Virus record (IMG/VR): IMGVR_UViG_3300021438_000010
Span: 1-64,000 of that record
Origin: a virus
Length of the DNA: 64,000 bases
Strand: one strand, 5' to 3'
The notes under the pieces were generated by a model. That model was not told the DNA's origin and ran no database searches. It saw nothing but the letters and a program-made list of their open reading frames with translations. Within the stretch, counting starts at the first letter, position 1; every line of letters begins with the position of its first letter. Below are positions 60,044 to 64,000 of this stretch, piece by piece. The position numbers and the translations under genes are program-made.

Positions 60044-61087
60044 CTATGTAGTTTTATCAAAATGAACTCTGTTTACTCTAATGAATTCTGCACACTTTGG
60101 CAAATCTTTTAAACTATCAGAACCGACATAAGCACACGCACTCCTTATACCACCTAGTATATCATCAACAATATTTAATACATTACCTTTATAGTCAACT
60201 ATTTTAATACGACCTTCACTAGCCCTGTAGTTTTTGACTCCACCATATTTTTCTTGTGCTGCATGAGAACTCATTCCGTAGAACGTCAGAACTCGTTTGT
60301 CTCCAATGTAAGACCATTCACCATCGCACTGTTCTGATCCAGCTATCATTCCTCCAAGCATAACAAAATCTGCACCGGCAGCAAATGCCTTGACAACATC
60401 TGCTGGCGTTCTACATCCACCATCAGCACAAATCAATCCTAGATGTTTGTTTTTAGCTTTTAGTCCATGAGCGGCATGAGAACATTCGTCAATCGCAGAT
60501 AACTGTGGATATCCTATGCCAGTTTTTAATCTAGTTGTACATGCTGACCCCGGCCCAATACCAACCTTAACGATATCTACTCCACCGTGCAAAATCAACT
60601 CATGCACCATTTCTGGAGTACATACATTTCCAGCCATTATGATAGGTCTTGTGCCAAACTTATTTCTTATTTTAGCACAATGCTCTACAAATTGATCTGT
60701 ATACCCATTGGCAACATCAATACATATGTTGGGTATGTCTTCTATCCTGTCAACTATTTTTCTTAGTTTATCAATCTCATGATCACTAATTCCCATACTA
60801 TACCAAAATGTATTTAGGTTTTGAATATTTTCAACATAATCTTCTACTTCGTAGTGCTTGTGTAGGCATGTGATACAATTTCTCTCTGATAAAGATTCCG
60901 CCATCTTAAATGTGCCGGTAGTATCCATATTTGCTGCCATTATAGGAACTCCACTCCACTCCATTGAAGAGTGAAAGAATTTAAATGTTCTATTGACATC
61001 AACCAAGGACCGTGAAGCGGCTCGGGATCGCTGTGGAACGAGTAAGACATCATCAAAATCCAGTTTTTCATCGCTACGAATATTCAT
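60044..61087 (-). CDS. guaC: GMP reductase
   Basis: A 347-residue protein, the same length as E. coli GuaC. Conserved parts: LDFDDVLLVPQRS, VPIMAANMDTTGTFKMA, CIDVANGY, AGNVCTPEM, VKVGIGPGSACTTRLKTGIGYPQLSA (catalytic Cys ~183), ICADGGCRTPADVVKAFAAGADFVMLGGM and FYGMSSHAAQEKYGG. No CBS domains, so it is not IMP dehydrogenase. It reduces GMP to IMP with NADPH. ATG 61087 with AGGGG upstream; the longer open frame upstream crosses a terminator and is not used. Confidence 0.92.
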   Translation of the reverse strand: MNIRSDEKLDFDDVLLVPQRSRAASRSLVDVNRTFKFFHSSMEWSGVPIMAANMDTTGTFKMAESLSERNCITCLHKHYEVEDYVENIQNLNTFWYSMGISDHEIDKLRKIVDRIEDIPNICIDVANGYTDQFVEHCAKIRNKFGTRPIIMAGNVCTPEMVHELILHGGVDIVKVGIGPGSACTTRLKTGIGYPQLSAIDECSHAAHGLKAKNKHLGLICADGGCRTPADVVKAFAAGADFVMLGGMIAGSEQCDGEWSYIGDKRVLTFYGMSSHAAQEKYGGVKNYRASEGRIKIVDYKGNVLNIVDDILGGIRSACAYVGSDSLKDLPKCAEFIRVNRVHFDKTT

Positions 61088-61101
61088 TTTTGCCCCTATT
61101 T

Positions 61102-61109
61102 TATTTATA
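61102..61109 (-). promoter_or_regulatory. T4-late-type TATAAATA before guaC
   Basis: On the - strand TATAAATA lies between the rIIB terminator and the guaC ATG, about 15 bases before the start. This is the T4 late promoter consensus, but the surroundings are AT-rich and one occurrence can be chance. No -35 is seen. Confidence 0.35.
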
Positions 61110-61112
61110 CAT

Positions 61113-61148
61113 AAAAACAAACCGGAAGGGAATTGCTTCCCCTCCGGT
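61113..61148 (-). terminator. Intrinsic terminator after rIIB
   Basis: A 12-bp stem with one G-U pair (61121-61132 with 61137-61148) and GCAA tetraloop in the - strand RNA, followed by TTTGTTTTT. Strong terminator immediately downstream of rIIB, separating it from guaC. Confidence 0.85.
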
Positions 61149-61163
61149 CTGCCCACAACACAC

Positions 61164-62030
61164 TCAAACACTAACTGTTTGGAGTCTCTTTGAAAGAACC
61201 TTATTAAGTCTTTCCATTTTTGCTGTAACTTCAACAACCCACTCGCGGTTACGCTTCTTACGATTGAAGTGATTAACATCGTCACTGGTGAGATGAACGA
61301 CCTTATCAAAAATTGTATTAAATTCAGATACAACTTCATATCGACAAGTGCGAAGCTTTTGAAACTTATGATCAGATGGAACGCTAACAACATCGCGTGG
61401 ATTAACCTTGCAAATCATTAGACGGTTTCCACCATCATTGTCGCTATCAAAATCAATTCCACCATAACTCTTAGCATAGTCAATAGCACCAACATGTAGA
61501 CCCTTGCCGCAACCATTATCACGATTATTATCTACTGTATTGCGAGGAACTTGGCAAATAGAACCAACCTTGTTGTCAAAATTACCAGAGTAAATATCCT
61601 TATAATCTTCACGAACAGCCTTGTATGCCAAGAAACATCCATCACCAGTAATTGGCATATTCTTGTTTTCCATAAAATCAAACAGTTCAATTACTGCATG
61701 GTCGGATGGATTTTGACTAAGATTATCAAGGAAGTTAAGCATAGGCTCAAAGGGAAATCCCTGCTTAATCATATCAAGGATAGTACCAGTAAACATATCT
61801 GGCATCTTAATCCCATCCCATGTGAGCGATCCATCATTACAGTTAACATATCCTTCACAGAATGCGTTAACATGAGAAATGATATCGTAACATGCTTCAA
61901 AATACTCGACGTTATTATTCTTAAGGTGAGTAATAAGCTTATCATAATTTGGATGTGACTTATTAAATGTATAAGTCTGCTCACCCACAATCGCCGTTAC
62001 TCCACCATCATTAGCAATAATGTACTTCAT
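61164..62030 (-). CDS. rIIB: RIIB-like protein
   Basis: A 288-residue protein resembling T4 RIIB: MPITGDGCFLAYKAVREDYKDIYSG (~128-150), the NKVGSICQVPRNTVDNNRDNGCGKGLHVG core (~153-180), and MICKVNPRDVVSVPSDH plus RTCRYEVVSEF. Residues ~245-288 are basic. T4 RIIB with RIIA is membrane-associated and required under prophage exclusion; the role here is unknown. It follows rIIA directly and ends at a terminator. Codons are unlike most neighbours: Arg is mainly CGN and Lys mainly AAG. Confidence 0.85.
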   Translation of the reverse strand: MKYIIANDGGVTAIVGEQTYTFNKSHPNYDKLITHLKNNNVEYFEACYDIISHVNAFCEGYVNCNDGSLTWDGIKMPDMFTGTILDMIKQGFPFEPMLNFLDNLSQNPSDHAVIELFDFMENKNMPITGDGCFLAYKAVREDYKDIYSGNFDNKVGSICQVPRNTVDNNRDNGCGKGLHVGAIDYAKSYGGIDFDSDNDGGNRLMICKVNPRDVVSVPSDHKFQKLRTCRYEVVSEFNTIFDKVVHLTSDDVNHFNRKKRNREWVVEVTAKMERLNKVLSKRLQTVSV

Positions 62031-62041
62031 TGTTATCTCCT

Positions 62042-62055
62042 TTATCTTATTATAT
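62042..62055 (-). promoter_or_regulatory. TATAAT element just before rIIB
   Basis: The same 14 bases as at 26775-26788, again placed directly before the Shine-Dalgarno (ATATAATAAGATAA then AGGAG). It lies in the gap between rIIA and rIIB. No clear -35. It may be a weak internal promoter or leader element. Confidence 0.4.
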
Positions 62056-62057
62056 CT

Positions 62058-64000
62058 TTACATGAGGTTAAGAACATTCTGAGCGTGGAGTCCACGTTCA
62101 ACAGAATCAATATAATCTGCAACAACTTTCCTATCAGTCTCGCTCCAAACGTGACCAAGAAGCCTGAGAACAGGATACTTGTTCATTTCAGAATCAAACT
62201 GCTTGCTGAAACGATGGTCAGGCTTGTTTTCGCTAAGATCAACACTATCAACTCCGGGGAAAATCTTAGAGAATTCATGAATGATTCTCATATCATTAGA
62301 CATAGCTTCAATCTTGGATGAATATTCCTTATGTTCAAAGTAAACCTTCTTAGCAAGATTATCAGTCTGAGTCATCTTGAGGGTATCAATCCACTTAATG
62401 TTATGAAGAGATAGTGGGACAGATCGGAAAACATCTTTGATATTATCCTTGTTAGCTTCCACCGCAGTGTTAAATACTTTGGTAAGAATAGTCTCTCCAC
62501 CGAACCAGTTATCACGCTCATCAAGCTTCCTATTCTTAATGACAGAAGGCTTAACAAGATAAAAGGTAGCATCACCAATCATTTCTGGATACTTCTCATA
62601 TGCAAAGGCGATAGCATTAGAAAGATAACTTTCATCAACAGACCTATATCCGATGCTAACGTCACCCTTTGATTCTGAGAAATAGTGTGCATTTTCGTAT
62701 TTGACACTCATGTTGCAAATTTCAAACTTACCAGTTTCCACATTGAATACCTTGGCTTGAATAGCAGGACCACCACCAACGCCACTAGAGGTACGATTAT
62801 ACTCAACTTTATCAAGCATAGAAGTTGGGATAATGTCACTGACTGTGGCATCACCCATTATACTGAGCAAACGGCAGTTGTCAAGAGTCTCACCATCGCG
62901 GAGCTTATAGATGTAATGAACTTGATGACCACTCTGATCTTTCATATACTGACGAATACGACTAATGCCACCACGCGGAAGATTATCTACAAAGAATTTG
63001 GTATTCTCTTGAAAAACCATACGCTCTACGCTCTGCTTAACGTCAACCTTTGAACGGTAGGCAGACTTTTCGGCAGAGTTGATTTCGATCAAATTCTTGA
63101 CATTGATATATTCGCCAGCAACGCTATCAAAGATCTTGTGATCATTCCAAGAGATAGACTTCTGGAGCGATTCAACTGCGGATCGAATAGACGAACACTG
63201 ATTGCTAATCTGCACATACTTCATACGAGCCTTGAACAGCGACGGTTGATTAGCGATCTGCTCTTCAATCTTAGCGGCAATATCATCAGCGATTTGATTA
63301 ACAATGCCAATGATGTTCTTGCGAGTATCCTTGCTATAAGAAAGAGATTCTCGACTAGGAGTAACATCAACATCGCCAATATTGACGAAAATACGCAGAC
63401 CGCTGGAGTATTCAATAAACTTATGCTCCTTGTCAACATACTGACACAACTGATTTGCAGTCAGAGGATATGCAATCTGACCCATAACGATCAAATTCTC
63501 ATCAGCATCAGCATCATAATACCAGTTATCTCCAGCAAGAACTTTATTAACCTTCTTAAAAGAAATAGATTGACCGATAAAGTTAGGCTTCGTATTAAAA
63601 AATTCGTAGACCTTAACCGCTTCGTGATAGAAACGATGAATATCATACTCGTTAACGTTAATAGAAACCTTAATACCATTAGCTTCGTTGGTATCAAAAG
63701 TATCCATCAAGGAGAAAACAGGACTGCCATTCTCATCTTTGAAAGCATTATAAACACGACGCTTGCCATCAAGAAATGCTTCAACAGTAAAACTATCCGC
63801 ATAAGCAAACGGGGCTTTGCTACCGAGGCCAAGACAACCAACAGCATCATTGCTATTGTTTCGGGTACTACGAAAATACGTAGTATAAAGCTGCATACAA
63901 TCTTCGTGATTCATACTAGTGCCATAATCACGAATAAAAAAGGTAGGCTCAAGCCGAGTAGGAATATGTACATCAAATGGTACATTCTTTTTGCCAGCCT
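62058..64000 (-). CDS. rIIA: RIIA-like GHKL-ATPase-fold protein, N-terminally partial
   Basis: The frame is open to the right edge, so the N-terminus is missing; about 647 residues are visible. IRDYGTSM then YTTYFRSTRNN ... GCLGLGSKAPFAYADSF matches T4 RIIA and the D-x-G-x-x-M and G-x-G nucleotide motifs of the GHKL (Hsp90/gyrase-type) fold. The first ATG in the window (63914) is internal. The C-terminal half is unique to the family. Arg codons are mostly CGN, unlike the AGA-rich virion and replication genes. Confidence 0.85.
   Translation of the reverse strand, partial: AGKKNVPFDVHIPTRLEPTFFIRDYGTSMNHEDCMQLYTTYFRSTRNNSNDAVGCLGLGSKAPFAYADSFTVEAFLDGKRRVYNAFKDENGSPVFSLMDTFDTNEANGIKVSINVNEYDIHRFYHEAVKVYEFFNTKPNFIGQSISFKKVNKVLAGDNWYYDADADENLIVMGQIAYPLTANQLCQYVDKEHKFIEYSSGLRIFVNIGDVDVTPSRESLSYSKDTRKNIIGIVNQIADDIAAKIEEQIANQPSLFKARMKYVQISNQCSSIRSAVESLQKSISWNDHKIFDSVAGEYINVKNLIEINSAEKSAYRSKVDVKQSVERMVFQENTKFFVDNLPRGGISRIRQYMKDQSGHQVHYIYKLRDGETLDNCRLLSIMGDATVSDIIPTSMLDKVEYNRTSSGVGGGPAIQAKVFNVETGKFEICNMSVKYENAHYFSESKGDVSIGYRSVDESYLSNAIAFAYEKYPEMIGDATFYLVKPSVIKNRKLDERDNWFGGETILTKVFNTAVEANKDNIKDVFRSVPLSLHNIKWIDTLKMTQTDNLAKKVYFEHKEYSSKIEAMSNDMRIIHEFSKIFPGVDSVDLSENKPDHRFSKQFDSEMNKYPVLRLLGHVWSETDRKVVADYIDSVERGLHAQNVLNLM

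Noticed and set aside
60044-61087. IMP dehydrogenase
   Set aside because: No CBS domains, GuaC length and GuaC-type motifs (GSACTTR, GYPQLSA, FYGMSS).
61088-61393. N-terminal extension of the GMP reductase frame (to 449 residues)
   Set aside because: It would cross a strong terminator and overlap rIIB; ATG 61087 has a ribosome site and gives exactly the GuaC length.
1-64000. tRNA genes or CRISPR arrays
   Set aside because: Intergenic space is small and I saw no cloverleaf or regularly spaced repeats; a tRNAscan run would settle the tRNA question.

Overview
The window is a piece of a large, AT-rich tailed double-stranded DNA phage genome. The evidence is a T4-type rIIA/rIIB pair, phage-style replication genes (split DNA polymerase III alpha, DnaG-like primase, DnaB-like helicase, RecA-like recombinase, SSB), a full nucleotide-metabolism set, a pectin-lyase-type tail spike, a small phage sigma factor, and very dense packing with start/stop overlaps. 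Host is not identifiable from sequence alone; -10/-35 boxes of sigma70 type show that a bacterial RNA polymerase reads at least part of it. No terminase, portal, major capsid protein, tRNA gene or CRISPR array was recognised, so the head genes probably lie outside the window. No gap between genes exceeds about 120 bases.

Layout. Bases 1-14881 (+ strand): six large or medium virion genes, beta-rich, including a 5'-partial giant protein with FG-GAP repeats and a candidate baseplate-hub protein. The last gene (14153-14881) looks like its own transcription unit. At 14881-14904 a GC-rich hairpin separates this block from the rest, which is entirely on the - strand. Reading the - strand genes from right to left: rIIA (runs off the right edge) and rIIB; GMP reductase; FkbM-like methyltransferase; dCMP deaminase; small unknown genes; SSB; a membrane protein with a RuvA-C-like tail; a second deaminase; a deoxyribosyltransferase-like enzyme; a glycosyltransferase; a sigma factor; then a virion/lysis-like cluster (a 204-residue structural protein, a membrane-anchored PAS protein, a holin-like protein, a papain-like peptidase, a GH28-like spike and several small membrane proteins).

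Next (48-34 kb) come nrdA, nrdB, dut, phoH, a RecA-like gene, a DnaB-like helicase, a DnaG-like primase, dNMP kinase and a RecB/Cas4-like nuclease. At 33.4-31.6 kb are a GT2 glycosyltransferase, two conserved phage unknowns and a bacterioferritin-like protein. At 31.5-26.8 kb the DNA polymerase III alpha subunit is encoded as two separate genes, with a methyltransferase, a DnaQ-like exonuclease and an endonuclease-VII-type HNH gene between them. A second SSB-like gene follows, then a ten-gene block (26.4-17 kb) of glycosyltransferases, a UDP-GlcNAc 2-epimerase, a nucleotidyltransferase-like protein and methyltransferase-like proteins, and finally a free-standing EDxHD-type endonuclease and a Rad52-like annealing protein with a zinc-ribbon partner.

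How they work together. The replisome genes are fed by class Ia ribonucleotide reductase, dUTPase, dCMP deaminase and dNMP kinase, with GMP reductase possibly moving purines from guanine to adenine. RecA-like, Rad52-like and RecB-like proteins supply recombination-dependent replication. The sugar block probably decorates virion, host surface or DNA. The main points for a second look are the split polymerase, the PAS protein beside the holin-like gene, the sugar block, the phage GMP reductase, the bacterioferritin relative with lost metal ligands, and promoter elements that may belong to the phage sigma factor.
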